From: Rhodopirellula sp.
GTDB lineage: Bacteria > Planctomycetota > Planctomycetia > Pirellulales > Pirellulaceae
Direction: 5' to 3'
NCBI GenBank assembly: GCA_002689655.1
Contig: NZHC01000076.1
Coordinates: forward strand, 218,429-282,428
DNA: 64,000 bases
Below the pieces are notes generated by a model. The model did not search any database and was not told the DNA's origin. It saw nothing but the letters and a program-made list of their open reading frames with translations. The position numbers were made by a program, and so were the translations under genes. Shown piece after piece: positions 16,724-25,712 of this stretch (its first letter is position 1; each line of letters starts with the position of its first letter).

Positions 16724-18205
16724 TCAGCGAGAATGATCACCAGAGCTGTCTGCTGCGAAATTGCCTACTGCCGAGTGTACGTCACTAGCGGAATCATACT
16801 CCATACGGCGGGAACCAGCACGACGCGCATCATCTCCGCGCTCGTCACCAGCAGCTTTTCCCATAGCATTGACAAGCACCTGCTTCAGCGACGATCCACC
16901 AGCATCTTCTTCTGACTCATGATCACCCCAACGTTGGGCACGTCGGATCTTCTGCCATAGCTTACGTGCGTCCTCTGCATCCTCGGTATAGCGGAGTTCC
17001 TCATCGATCCTGAGTTTAGCTAAAAAATGCGAGCGTGCGGAATCAAAATGGGCTGCACGAAAACGCTGAATCACTCGTCCCAATTCCTCAATGATATCCT
17101 GTTTCTGTTTTTGCACGTTACGACGATCGCGAGTTGCCTCTTGCAAGTCTCCTCGATCGGACTCAACGCCTGAAAGACGAGCAACAATCTGATCATCCGT
17201 CAAATCATTTTTTGTGGCTTCGGCCCGCCTCTTTAAATCACTCGACTTGAATCCAACGAGTATTTGCCTGAACAGTTCAATTGCCTGTTTGTAGTAAGAT
17301 CCTCGCGGATCAGATAAATCACGAATACGATCTTCTGTTTCATTCATTGATTCAGAAATAAAATTCGCCGTTTGCAAACTTTGCTGCCGATCTTTGGTGA
17401 ATCGCTCAGTGAGGCTTATTCTCTCAGGTAAGCCCAATTCATTAGCAACGCGATCACGCTTTCGCTCCAATTCTTCCATCACGATATTCAATGAACGGCG
17501 ATCTTCCGCGATAATCTTTCGCATCTGATCAGGTGTCTGTTTCAGAAAATCGTAGCCCTGTCTTGCCTTGGTGTAGTCAATGTAGCGAGCTAGCCAACGA
17601 TCAATACGGCGAGTCAGTCCCCGACTTCGATATCCTTTTTCTCCGTAGCCACGCTCATATAAATATTGAAACAACGTACTCGCTTGATAGGAGGGTAACT
17701 TTCTGGCAGCGTCTTGATCGATTTCGTGTAAATTTGATTCAGCTCTCTCGAGTGCTACTTCGGCGATAGCTGCTCGATCTGCCAGCTCCACAAACTGGGT
17801 GTCTTCCTGCAAACGCTTTTCAACGACTGCTGAAACTTCATTCTGTTGCAGGATGGCTGCATCCAGAACATTGGTTGCATCCACAAGAGCCTTTTCCGTC
17901 ACAGTGCGATGTTCCTGCAACCGCTTCAGTTCTTGCTGCAAAGATCGATCCTCATCCTCTTTTTGCAATAGAAGTGTTGTGATCTTTGCTTGAACCTCTC
18001 GCCACGTTGAAGCAACCGCATCAGCTGTCAATTCTGGAAGATAATGTTCTGCAAGGCTGCGTAGTGCATCATCACGTTTTGCATCAAGTTGCTCATACTC
18101 TTGTCGCACATCGTGCATGCCCTGCCGGTCTTGCTCCAATTGCTCGGTCAAGCGTTTGTATGCATCCATCAATTGTTGATGCACAGTGGGACCAGGAATC
18201 GTCAT
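16724..18205 (-). CDS. Coiled-coil protein of the TelA-like module
   Basis: A 493-residue soluble protein with long heptad-type helices over about residues 10-160 (LEQDRQGMHDVRQEYEQLDAK, LQQELKRLQEHRTVTEKALVD) and again 220-400. A middle segment contains LPSYQASTLFQYLYERGYGEKGY and RRIDRWLARYIDYTKARQGYDFL, which may be a small folded domain. The C-terminus is charged and low-complexity. No signal peptide and no membrane segment are seen, so it is cytoplasmic. It lies 27 bases downstream of a tail-anchored small protein on the same strand and is divergent from a TelA-like gene. I do not recognise the family; a scaffold or adaptor role is an inference from the coiled coils. Confidence 0.7.
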   Translation of the reverse strand: MTIPGPTVHQQLMDAYKRLTEQLEQDRQGMHDVRQEYEQLDAKRDDALRSLAEHYLPELTADAVASTWREVQAKITTLLLQKEDEDRSLQQELKRLQEHRTVTEKALVDATNVLDAAILQQNEVSAVVEKRLQEDTQFVELADRAAIAEVALERAESNLHEIDQDAARKLPSYQASTLFQYLYERGYGEKGYRSRGLTRRIDRWLARYIDYTKARQGYDFLKQTPDQMRKIIAEDRRSLNIVMEELERKRDRVANELGLPERISLTERFTKDRQQSLQTANFISESMNETEDRIRDLSDPRGSYYKQAIELFRQILVGFKSSDLKRRAEATKNDLTDDQIVARLSGVESDRGDLQEATRDRRNVQKQKQDIIEELGRVIQRFRAAHFDSARSHFLAKLRIDEELRYTEDAEDARKLWQKIRRAQRWGDHESEEDAGGSSLKQVLVNAMGKAAGDERGDDARRAGSRRMEYDSASDVHSAVGNFAADSSGDHSR

Positions 18206-18232
18206 CTCGCGAGCAACCTTGAACTTAAAACA

Positions 18233-18685
18233 TCAGGAAAACATAAACCAAAGTCCACCGAGGACAGTAGTCAGAGCTACGACTGCAAGAGTCAGGCGAC
18301 CACGCCGAACCCAGCAATGCGCCAAGATGGATTTCATACTCAGCTGAGGATCTTGGTAGCTGTGGACAGATTCAAAAAACTGCTCAATAGCGAGCTCGAT
18401 TTCCTCTTCCGTGACATTGTCACCAGACATGTGAGCCGTGCGAACTAGCCTGTCACGCAACTGGGTCCTCAAATCATCGCGGCGAAACATCTCTTCAGCT
18501 GTCTCACGCTGATCCCGCATTTCCCGAGCTACATCCATCACTCGGAGGGTCTCCTGAAGTGATAGACTCTGCTCAGGTAGCACGCTCGATCTTCTGTGAG
18601 TCGAGCCTGTTGATCGATAGGGTGTCTGCGTCTGAGACTGGTGCGGCATGATCTTCGCGGAGCGGGGTTGGAGTGTCTTGGCCAC
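18233..18685 (-). CDS. Small protein with C-terminal membrane anchor (possibly DUF6384-like)
   Basis: A 150-residue protein. The first 40 residues are polar and disordered. Then comes a helical region: LSLQETLRVMDVAREMRDQR, RRDDLRTQLRDRLVRTAHMSG and TEEEIELAIEQFFESVHSY. A basic patch (RRGRLT) and a single hydrophobic helix (LAVVALTTVLGGLWFMFS) end the chain, giving a tail-anchored layout with the bulk in the cytoplasm. It resembles small proteins I associate with DUF6384, but I cannot confirm that. The start could be GTG 18685 or ATG 18649. It precedes the 493-residue coiled-coil gene by 27 bases, and the two probably form one unit. Confidence 0.65.
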   Translation of the reverse strand: MAKTLQPRSAKIMPHQSQTQTPYRSTGSTHRRSSVLPEQSLSLQETLRVMDVAREMRDQRETAEEMFRRDDLRTQLRDRLVRTAHMSGDNVTEEEIELAIEQFFESVHSYQDPQLSMKSILAHCWVRRGRLTLAVVALTTVLGGLWFMFS

Positions 18686-18876
18686 TAGGTAGTCTATTCA
18701 ATCGGCACGTTTTCCGCATTCGGGGAGCGTGAAAACTGTCAGTTGGCTGGAAATCGCGTTTCCCCCCCTGAGTAGCTGATTGCAGCCGCGAGGTTCACGC
18801 GCTACTCTAATAACAGTTGGGAGGGATCGGAAACGCCGGTTCTCCAACAACTTATTTACTTGGAGAATTTGCCGTC

Positions 18877-20106
18877 ATGTCAGATCAAGCACAACAGCCT
18901 GCCCCTGAACCCAATGCTTCCAGCACAAAGGCTCAGCAATCTACGTCCATGCGCAAATACCTCGGTCGAGCTGTTAATGTGCTCAAAGACTTCGGCGTTG
19001 ACAGTTCAAATACAGCACCACAAGAACTCATCAGCCTGCTCGAAGACGTCAAACATCTCGATGAGGCCAAAGTGCTCGCAATCGCTGATGTCATTCAGCA
19101 CATGAGTGCTTTCAACGCTCTCGTACGCGAAAATGTCGAGGGAATCTCGGTCGGTGACCGCTACATGAGTATCACGCAGATGTTTGATTCTGTGCGTGAG
19201 GACAGCAAACGGCTGATCAATCAACTTGATGATGGGAAAATCAGTGGCACTGAGAAAGTGTCGAACTGGTGGATGAAGATGCGACGCGGAACACCAAGTG
19301 ATCGATTCGAAAAGATTGTCGAAGTCTACAGCGAAGTCGCGAAAGACACCAAAGAACAGTTGAAGCGTGAAGAAGCGATCATGGAAGGCTACATTGATTT
19401 CCGCTTCGCGCTGAAGGAAGCCGAAATCTTGGCTCGCGATCTCTTTGATGCACAAGTGCCTCTTCTCGAACAGGCGAAAATTTCACTGAGCGAAACCCAG
19501 GAGGCATTGGATGCCTACAGCGGTGATGATGAAAGTGAAAAAAGCAGACTCGAATTATCCCGAGATGAAGCTCGCTACAGTTTTGAAAAAGAAGATGCGA
19601 CCTACCAACTGCTCAAGGACATCGCGGAAAATCTGGAAGTTGGCTACGACGTCGGAGAAACACTGATCACCAAACTCAAGCAAACCCATGACGTCAAAGA
19701 AAGGGTGTACCGAAGGTCTGTCACTTTCTTCACAACCAACGAACATGTCTTCACAATTCTGGGGACAGTCTATACCAGTCAACACGGACTGCACGAAGTC
19801 ACTCAGGCCACGGAAGCGATGAAGACTGGAGTCAATAAAGGACTGGAAGATATCGCCGACCTAGGCCGGGAACTGGAGCGGGCTGCACTGAAAGCGGGAT
19901 ATGGAAGCACCATCAATCCGGAATCAGTACAGAAACTCGTCGATGCGATCAGTGGTTTTCAAGTCGAATCCCTGGAAATGATTGCTGACTTGAGAAAAGA
20001 ATCCGAGGACAGTGCCAAGGAAATCCGGAAATCTGTTGAAGAAGGCAAGCAGAAATACCAAGAAACACTCGCTCGACATGCGAGAGGCGAGAACCTGCGA
20101 CCCTGA
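18877..20106 (+). CDS. TelA-like (toxic-anion-resistance-like) coiled-coil protein
   Basis: This 409-residue, highly helical, acidic cytoplasmic protein has the general plan of TelA/KlaA-type proteins. A middle segment (DRYMSITQMFDSVREDSKRL) leads into long helices with FEKIVEVYSEVAKDTKEQLK and LLKDIAENLEVGYDVGETLI. The end motif VQKLVDAISGFQVESLEMI with EEGKQKYQETLARHA parallels the TelA C-terminus. The likeness is in pattern rather than close identity. TelA proteins are linked to tellurite and other envelope stresses, by an unknown mechanism. Start ATG 18877 is favoured over 18817; GGAG lies 11 bases upstream. It is divergent from the tail-anchored/coiled-coil pair and followed by a perfect hairpin at 20122. 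Confidence 0.65.
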   Translation: MSDQAQQPAPEPNASSTKAQQSTSMRKYLGRAVNVLKDFGVDSSNTAPQELISLLEDVKHLDEAKVLAIADVIQHMSAFNALVRENVEGISVGDRYMSITQMFDSVREDSKRLINQLDDGKISGTEKVSNWWMKMRRGTPSDRFEKIVEVYSEVAKDTKEQLKREEAIMEGYIDFRFALKEAEILARDLFDAQVPLLEQAKISLSETQEALDAYSGDDESEKSRLELSRDEARYSFEKEDATYQLLKDIAENLEVGYDVGETLITKLKQTHDVKERVYRRSVTFFTTNEHVFTILGTVYTSQHGLHEVTQATEAMKTGVNKGLEDIADLGRELERAALKAGYGSTINPESVQKLVDAISGFQVESLEMIADLRKESEDSAKEIRKSVEEGKQKYQETLARHARGENLRP

Positions 20107-20121
20107 TCGCTTTTCAACTTG

Positions 20122-20151
20122 GTTCAGAATATGACTCGTCATATTCTGAAC
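20122..20151. terminator. Perfect 13-bp hairpin after the TelA-like gene
   Basis: GTTCAGAATATGA (20122-20134) pairs exactly with TCATATTCTGAAC (20139-20151) around a CTCG loop, 16 bases after the TelA-like stop. There is no T-run, so it may be a transcript-end stabiliser or a factor-dependent terminator, or else a palindromic binding site. Confidence 0.6.
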
Positions 20152-20318
20152 AGATGCTGAGTGAGGAAGCAAAGCTTACCTGCGGGGATTCAGGCAGATC
20201 CGGTTTGAGAATACACGAACAGTGCTGCAGCGCTGAGCAAATAGCCGCCAGGGTTGGTTTCTGAAACAATCAGCGACACAGTAAAAGCCATGATTGTACT
20301 TTGAGGAAAGGCACTCTG

Positions 20319-22514
20319 ATGAAGGTTGGCAGCGGGGGCGGATTTCGAGCAATACTCTACACCTGGAAAAAGGGACGGGAAGCAGGTGGATTGTGGAAGC
20401 TATACAAAGCCATGCGTACCCGCAACTCGTGCAAAACCTGTGCGTTAGGCATGGGTGGCCAAAAAGGCGGCATGGTTAATGAAGCCGGATCTTTTCCAGA
20501 AGTCTGTAAAAAATCACTTCAGGCAATGGTTGCTGATATGCAACCGGCCATTGAACCAACTTTCTGGAAACAAAACTCGATTTCCGAGTTAAGAAAACTT
20601 TCGCCTCGTGAATTGGAGCATCTCGGTCGACTCGTTCATCCGATCAGATTCCGCAAAGGCGCATCACACTTTGAAACCGTCACGTGGCAGGAAGCCTATG
20701 GCGCGATTATCGAGAAGCTTCGCCAAACAGCCGCCGATCGCACGTTCTGGTATTTCAGTGGACGTAGTAGTAATGAAGCTGGATTTCTGCTGCAGTTGAT
20801 GGCTCGTGTTTATGGCACCAACAACATCAATAATTGCAGCTACTACTGTCATCAAGCGAGCGGCGTAGGACTTCAAACAGCAGTCGGAAGCGGTACAGCC
20901 ACCGTGGTGCTTGAAGATATTGATCATGCTGATTGTATCTTCGTGATTGGTGGAAACCCCGCCAGTAACCATCCCCGGCTGATGACCAGTCTGATGCATC
21001 TGCGACGCAGGGGCGGCAAAGTCGTTGTGATCAATCCCGTCCGTGAAACAGGAATGCTAAAGTTCCGCGTCCCAAGTGACCCAGTTTCCCTGTTGAAAGG
21101 TTCCAAGATTGCAAGCCACTATGTGCAACCACACATTGGAGGCGACTTGGCCCTTCTTTGGGGCCTTGCAAAAGCTGTCAGTCAACTCGATGCGGTGGAT
21201 TTGGATTACCTTCAACAACATTGCAATGATGTTGAAGATTGGCAACACACGATCAACGCGATTACTTGGGAAGAGATCGAAACAAAATCAGGGGTGCCGC
21301 GAAGCGAAATTGAGAACATTGCCAAGATCTATGCCGATTCCAAAAGGTGCATCTTCGCCTGGACAATGGGAATTACCCACCATGCGCATGGTGTCCAAAA
21401 TGTACAGGCAGTAGCAAACCTTGCACTCTGCCGAGGAATGGTCGGTAAACCCGGATGTGGGCTGATGCCAATTCGAGGGCACAGCAACGTGCAGGGTATT
21501 GGCAGTGTGGGAGTCACTCCGAAACTGAAGACACAAATTTTTGATGCCCTCCAATCAAAATATCAGGTCAAGCTACCAGCCACCGTAGGAAAAGACACTC
21601 TGGAGTGCATGGAGGCAGCCAGCAGATTCGAGCTGTCGTTTGGATTTTCATTGGGTGGAAATCTTTTCGGTTCGAACCCCGATTCCAAATTTGCGGCTGA
21701 AGCACTTTCACGTTTAGACATGAATGTAATGCTTAGCACCACCATGAATACTGGCCACGTCAATGGCTTGGCTGCAGAGACCTACATTCTGCCGGTGCTG
21801 GCCCGTGATGAAGAATCGACACCCACGACGCAGGAATCAATGTTCAACTATGTACGCCTGAGCGATGGCGGTCCACGACGCCTACCGGGACCACGAAGTG
21901 AGGTCGAAGTGATCGCCGAGCTTGGTAAACGTCTCCTCCCCGAAGCGAGTGGAATTGACTGGAACACAATGCAGCAAACCAGCACCATTCGGCAATGGAT
22001 CGCTGATGTCGTCCCCGGATACGACCAAATTGCTGATATCGAACAGACACGAAAAGAATTTCAGATCAGTGGACGAACATTTCACGAACCAGACTTTGCC
22101 ACCGACGATGGCAAAGCGAATCTGCACACACACACCATTCCCGAGCTGAAGGGTCGCCAAGATAAAGAACTGCGACTCATGACAGTTCGTAGCGAGGGCC
22201 AGTTCAATACGGTCGTTTACGAAGAAGAAGACCTGTATCGCAATCAGACCCGCCGCGACATCATCCTGATGCACCCCGATGATCTCAAACGCCTCGGGCT
22301 CGAGCACGAAGATCTGGTGGACGTCACGAGTGACACAGGTAGCTTGCCGAACATCTTGGCGCGATGCTACGAATCCATTCGACCCGGGAATGCTCTGATG
22401 TACTTCCCAGAGGCCAACGTTCTCGTCTCTCGACATGCCGACCCTGCTAGCAAAACGCCCGCTTTCAAGGGAGTCGTCATCCGTGTCCTTCCCTCTCCAC
22501 GGCGATCCAGCTAA
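20319..22514 (+). CDS. YdeP-type molybdopterin oxidoreductase (formate dehydrogenase alpha-like)
   Basis: This 731-residue protein belongs to the FdhF/YdeP branch (TIGR01701-like) of the DMSO reductase superfamily. Near residue 36-62 is a cysteine set (SCKTCALGMGG ... FPEVCKK) placed where this family has its N-terminal Cys cluster. The block NNCSYYCHQASGVGLQTAVG and VIGGNPASNHPRLMTSLMHL match the YdeP-type cofactor region, and the C-terminal 110 residues form the molybdopterin dinucleotide-binding domain (LRLMTVRSEGQFNTVVYEE). A redox reaction on a small substrate is expected; YdeP-like enzymes are linked to acid resistance in E. coli, without a proven substrate. ATG 20319 has a good ribosome site (GAGGAAAG at 20303-20310) and beats TTG 20301. 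No FdhD, electron-transfer subunit or cofactor gene is nearby. Confidence 0.88.
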   Translation: MKVGSGGGFRAILYTWKKGREAGGLWKLYKAMRTRNSCKTCALGMGGQKGGMVNEAGSFPEVCKKSLQAMVADMQPAIEPTFWKQNSISELRKLSPRELEHLGRLVHPIRFRKGASHFETVTWQEAYGAIIEKLRQTAADRTFWYFSGRSSNEAGFLLQLMARVYGTNNINNCSYYCHQASGVGLQTAVGSGTATVVLEDIDHADCIFVIGGNPASNHPRLMTSLMHLRRRGGKVVVINPVRETGMLKFRVPSDPVSLLKGSKIASHYVQPHIGGDLALLWGLAKAVSQLDAVDLDYLQQHCNDVEDWQHTINAITWEEIETKSGVPRSEIENIAKIYADSKRCIFAWTMGITHHAHGVQNVQAVANLALCRGMVGKPGCGLMPIRGHSNVQGIGSVGVTPKLKTQIFDALQSKYQVKLPATVGKDTLECMEAASRFELSFGFSLGGNLFGSNPDSKFAAEALSRLDMNVMLSTTMNTGHVNGLAAETYILPVLARDEESTPTTQESMFNYVRLSDGGPRRLPGPRSEVEVIAELGKRLLPEASGIDWNTMQQTSTIRQWIADVVPGYDQIADIEQTRKEFQISGRTFHEPDFATDDGKANLHTHTIPELKGRQDKELRLMTVRSEGQFNTVVYEEEDLYRNQTRRDIILMHPDDLKRLGLEHEDLVDVTSDTGSLPNILARCYESIRPGNALMYFPEANVLVSRHADPASKTPAFKGVVIRVLPSPRRSS

Positions 22515-22649
22515 GCCAAGTACACGTGTTTCACGATCGCTGGGTGAAACAAGCTCCTGAGATTCAACGTCGACGCGACAGGGCAATTCATGTTATCAGC
22601 CTGAATTACATACTGGCTCTCGCTGCGCGCATTGCACGCTCTCGCGAAC

Positions 22650-25256
22650 ATGGAAATTTCAATGACTGACCTATTTGGTAATTCCGTACAACTTTTAGGG
22701 ATGCCCCTGTCATCTGCCGCATTATTTTTGCTGGCAGGAACGTTGCTCGGACACTTGCTTTGGTATCGTGATCGTGGAAAGACCGCTGCAAGTGATCCAG
22801 ATCTTGAGACACGCTACCTGAAAGTCCGCAGTTTGCTCAAACAACGTAAAACACAGGTCAGAGAACTTGAAAAACAAAATGCATCCTTCGAAGAAGACTT
22901 AACAAACCTGCGACAAGCGCACTCAACTCTACGTTCAAAAAACAAACGTTTGGAACAGATTTCACAGAGCTCAAAAGAAGAAATCAATCAATTCCGCAAG
23001 TCTCTCAACGAAGCAGAAATTCAACTTGCGAATGAAGAAAAGCGTAGCCAGTCGGTCATTGATCAGCTGCAGGAAATGATTGAAAAAAACGTTACACTCG
23101 CAACAGAGAATCAATCTCTTCAAACGAACTTCAAACGGTTGGACCAACAATATCGCCAAGGTGTCGCCGAGCTTGAAACTGCTCAATGTGAACTCGATAC
23201 ATCTCGAGCACAGACTCGGAACCAACAAACTGAGCTGGAGCAAAACCAAGATACGATAAGAGAGCTAGAACAACACATCGTGACGAAGGCCCAGTCGTTT
23301 TTGGAAACGCATGAGGCTTTACAGCAAACCCAGCAGGATTTGGTCGCAAGATGTGAAGACATCGATTTGCTTCGCACACAAAGAGACCATCTTGAGCAAC
23401 AAAAAATGGCCCACGCGCATAAGCTGACACAACTTGAAACTGACCTCACCTTATCGAAACAGGTCCTGGCCGAACGTGATGAACTTGCCAACGAGCTAGC
23501 TGCAGCTGCTAAGTCACTTACCGAACAACGACAAGCACTCGAGCAATGTGAGTCGTACCTGGAACTGAAAACCAGCAATCTGACTGAACGAGAACGACAA
23601 TTACACGAGCTCAACGCACAGCTTACCGATGAGCGAGAGAACCGTTTCCAGTTGGAACAGTTCAACGCCGCTTGTCAAGAACAACTCGCCGACCTGGAGT
23701 CTCAACTTAGTGTCGAAACAACAGCATGTGCACAATCTGATCTTGCTCTAAATTGCGCGCAAAATGCGAACACCGAGTCACAAGCACAAATTGCTGCTCT
23801 AACCCTTGAGCTTGCACAGTCCCACACCAAAGAAATTGCTTTCCGTTCGAAAGTTGCTAACCTGCAACAACTCGTTGAAAAACAACAACAGCAAGTCACT
23901 CAGTTGTGTGCAATTCGCGAGGAGAATGCAATTCATTCTCTCGATTTGGCCGAAACAAGAGCACAATTGGTCTTGGAAACCGCTGCCTTGGCCGAACTAA
24001 GAGGGCAGGCAAACGAATGGAATGCTGTCCGAACTGAATTGGAAACCGCACAACAGACCATCCAGCAATACCACGAGCGCAACGCAACTTTAGAAAGTTT
24101 ATTCCTTCAAAGCACAGTTCAGATTTCGGAACTGACCCATCAGGCCGACTGCGTCCCCCAACTCGAACTTGCACTGAAACACAGGCAAAACGAACTCGAG
24201 CTTGCCCGTAGTGAAATCGAAGAACGTGAGGCCACCATCCTCACTGCCGAGCGAATATGCGATGAAACCCAAGGTGAACTCGTAGTCACCATTGCTGAAA
24301 TTCACGCTCTGGAAGGTCGTATCCTTTCAATGTCGAACGACCTTGGCTGTCTTTCGACTGATAATGCACTTCTGTCAACGGCCAATCAACAGGCTGCTCA
24401 GCAGGCACAGCACATGCAAATGGAACTGAAGCAAGCCAGCGTTCGCCAACAGCAACTCGATGCATGCAACATTGAACTGAAGGTCGTCAAACAAGAACGC
24501 GAACAACTGCTCAGAACACGCGACGATCTTGAAGCCACCATCTGTCGACTCGGCAAGCAAATCACGAACCATCTGGCAGAAGCAAAACAACTGAATGAGA
24601 GCTTGTCACAAGCAGCCATTGAACATGAAAACCTAGAATTTGCTTTACAAGCAGAAGTGGGAGCACGGGACACCACCATTGCTGAATTGAAAGCACAATT
24701 GACTGCCAGATCGCAGCAGCACGATTCCATTGTCGATGATCTGGCGGCAAAAACAAGCAAACTGGACCAACGACAAACTGAAATCGAAGAGCTGGCAATT
24801 GAACTTGAAATAGCAAGAACCGCTCACGATCAAAACGGACAGTTAACAGCAGAGATAAATGAACTGGAAACGCAACTGAAATCCAAATCACTACAACATG
24901 AGGTGCTCGTCAACGATCTAAGCCTGAAGAGCGAGCAAGTCACGCATCAAATTCGTGACATTGAACGCCTATCAAGTGAACTGGAATGCGCTGAATCTGA
25001 CCGCAGAGAACGGGATTTATTGAGGCAGGAAGTGACACAGTTAAGAACTCACCTTCTTGGAATACGCGAGGAACTCGAAGATAGTCTCGACAGCAACGCC
25101 AAGGGTCAGGATCGAATCCGCGACATGGAAAATCAACTGCATGATCACGTTAAAAAGATTCGGGATTTGCGTCGTGAACGAAGCACCTCCGCAACCATTC
25201 AGATGGCTGACGACCTCCAGAAACCGAAAACTGACTCTGATCAGAAAGCAGCGTAG
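22650..25256 (+). CDS. Membrane-anchored giant coiled-coil protein
   Basis: An 868-residue protein with one N-terminal transmembrane helix (MPLSSAALFLLAGTLLGHLL), then about 800 residues of nearly unbroken heptad-like coiled coil rich in Gln, Glu, Leu and Ala, such as LRQAHSTLRSKNKRLEQISQ. It ends with a basic patch (HDHVKKIRDLRRERS) and a short polar tail. Such proteins act as filaments, tethers or scaffolds; SMC-like similarity is only compositional, because no ATPase head is present. With the anchor at the N-terminus, the coil most likely extends into the cytoplasm; topology is not proven. The start at ATG 22650 (or 22662) is chosen over TTG 22632. It stands alone between the molybdoenzyme and a convergent small gene. 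Confidence 0.75.
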   Translation: MEISMTDLFGNSVQLLGMPLSSAALFLLAGTLLGHLLWYRDRGKTAASDPDLETRYLKVRSLLKQRKTQVRELEKQNASFEEDLTNLRQAHSTLRSKNKRLEQISQSSKEEINQFRKSLNEAEIQLANEEKRSQSVIDQLQEMIEKNVTLATENQSLQTNFKRLDQQYRQGVAELETAQCELDTSRAQTRNQQTELEQNQDTIRELEQHIVTKAQSFLETHEALQQTQQDLVARCEDIDLLRTQRDHLEQQKMAHAHKLTQLETDLTLSKQVLAERDELANELAAAAKSLTEQRQALEQCESYLELKTSNLTERERQLHELNAQLTDERENRFQLEQFNAACQEQLADLESQLSVETTACAQSDLALNCAQNANTESQAQIAALTLELAQSHTKEIAFRSKVANLQQLVEKQQQQVTQLCAIREENAIHSLDLAETRAQLVLETAALAELRGQANEWNAVRTELETAQQTIQQYHERNATLESLFLQSTVQISELTHQADCVPQLELALKHRQNELELARSEIEEREATILTAERICDETQGELVVTIAEIHALEGRILSMSNDLGCLSTDNALLSTANQQAAQQAQHMQMELKQASVRQQQLDACNIELKVVKQEREQLLRTRDDLEATICRLGKQITNHLAEAKQLNESLSQAAIEHENLEFALQAEVGARDTTIAELKAQLTARSQQHDSIVDDLAAKTSKLDQRQTEIEELAIELEIARTAHDQNGQLTAEINELETQLKSKSLQHEVLVNDLSLKSEQVTHQIRDIERLSSELECAESDRRERDLLRQEVTQLRTHLLGIREELEDSLDSNAKGQDRIRDMENQLHDHVKKIRDLRRERSTSATIQMADDLQKPKTDSDQKAA

Positions 25257-25374
25257 AACAAGGAAACCCGAAACGATGAGCAACTGGCAACCACTCGCAA
25301 GGGATTATGCCTGTCTGCGTTTTTCGGCAACAGCGTGTTGTTGAATAGCAACATGCTCACTGCATCATCGAATG

Positions 25375-25683
25375 TCACGGAACCTGAGTGTTCTCAGCAT
25401 CTGGAGACACATCATCCTGTAGCGGGGAGGGCCCTTCTTCTAAAAACGACTTGCTGGCATCGATCGCTTGCGGCGCGTCAAATTGCCTAGGGGGAGCACG
25501 TTGCATATTGAAGGTAGCAGTTGTTGTTGAAAAGACGAGCAGTCCTGAAACACCTATCGCCAAGAGCACGAAAGCCACCACAACCCATCTTCCCCATCCC
25601 CGATGTTTAGCAACTGACTTGGAGTCAGTCACCTCATCAGGACTTCGATAAGGGTCGTTTTGGATATTCTTCTGTTCGTCCAT
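25375..25683 (-). CDS. Small single-pass membrane protein
   Basis: A 102-residue protein with a polar N-terminus (MDEQKNIQNDPYRSPDEV), one transmembrane helix around residues 34-56 (WVVVAFVLLAIGVSGLLVF) and a Pro/Asp-rich C-terminal tail, probably outside the cytoplasm. The NDPYRSP motif followed by a hydrophobic segment is a pattern often seen in short planctomycete membrane proteins. No function is known to me. It begins 29 bases after the prfB stop on the same strand and may be co-transcribed with it. Confidence 0.6.
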   Translation of the reverse strand: MDEQKNIQNDPYRSPDEVTDSKSVAKHRGWGRWVVVAFVLLAIGVSGLLVFSTTTATFNMQRAPPRQFDAPQAIDASKSFLEEGPSPLQDDVSPDAENTQVP

Positions 25684-25712
25684 CAATTTGTAATTTTTGA
25701 TTGGATCAATGA

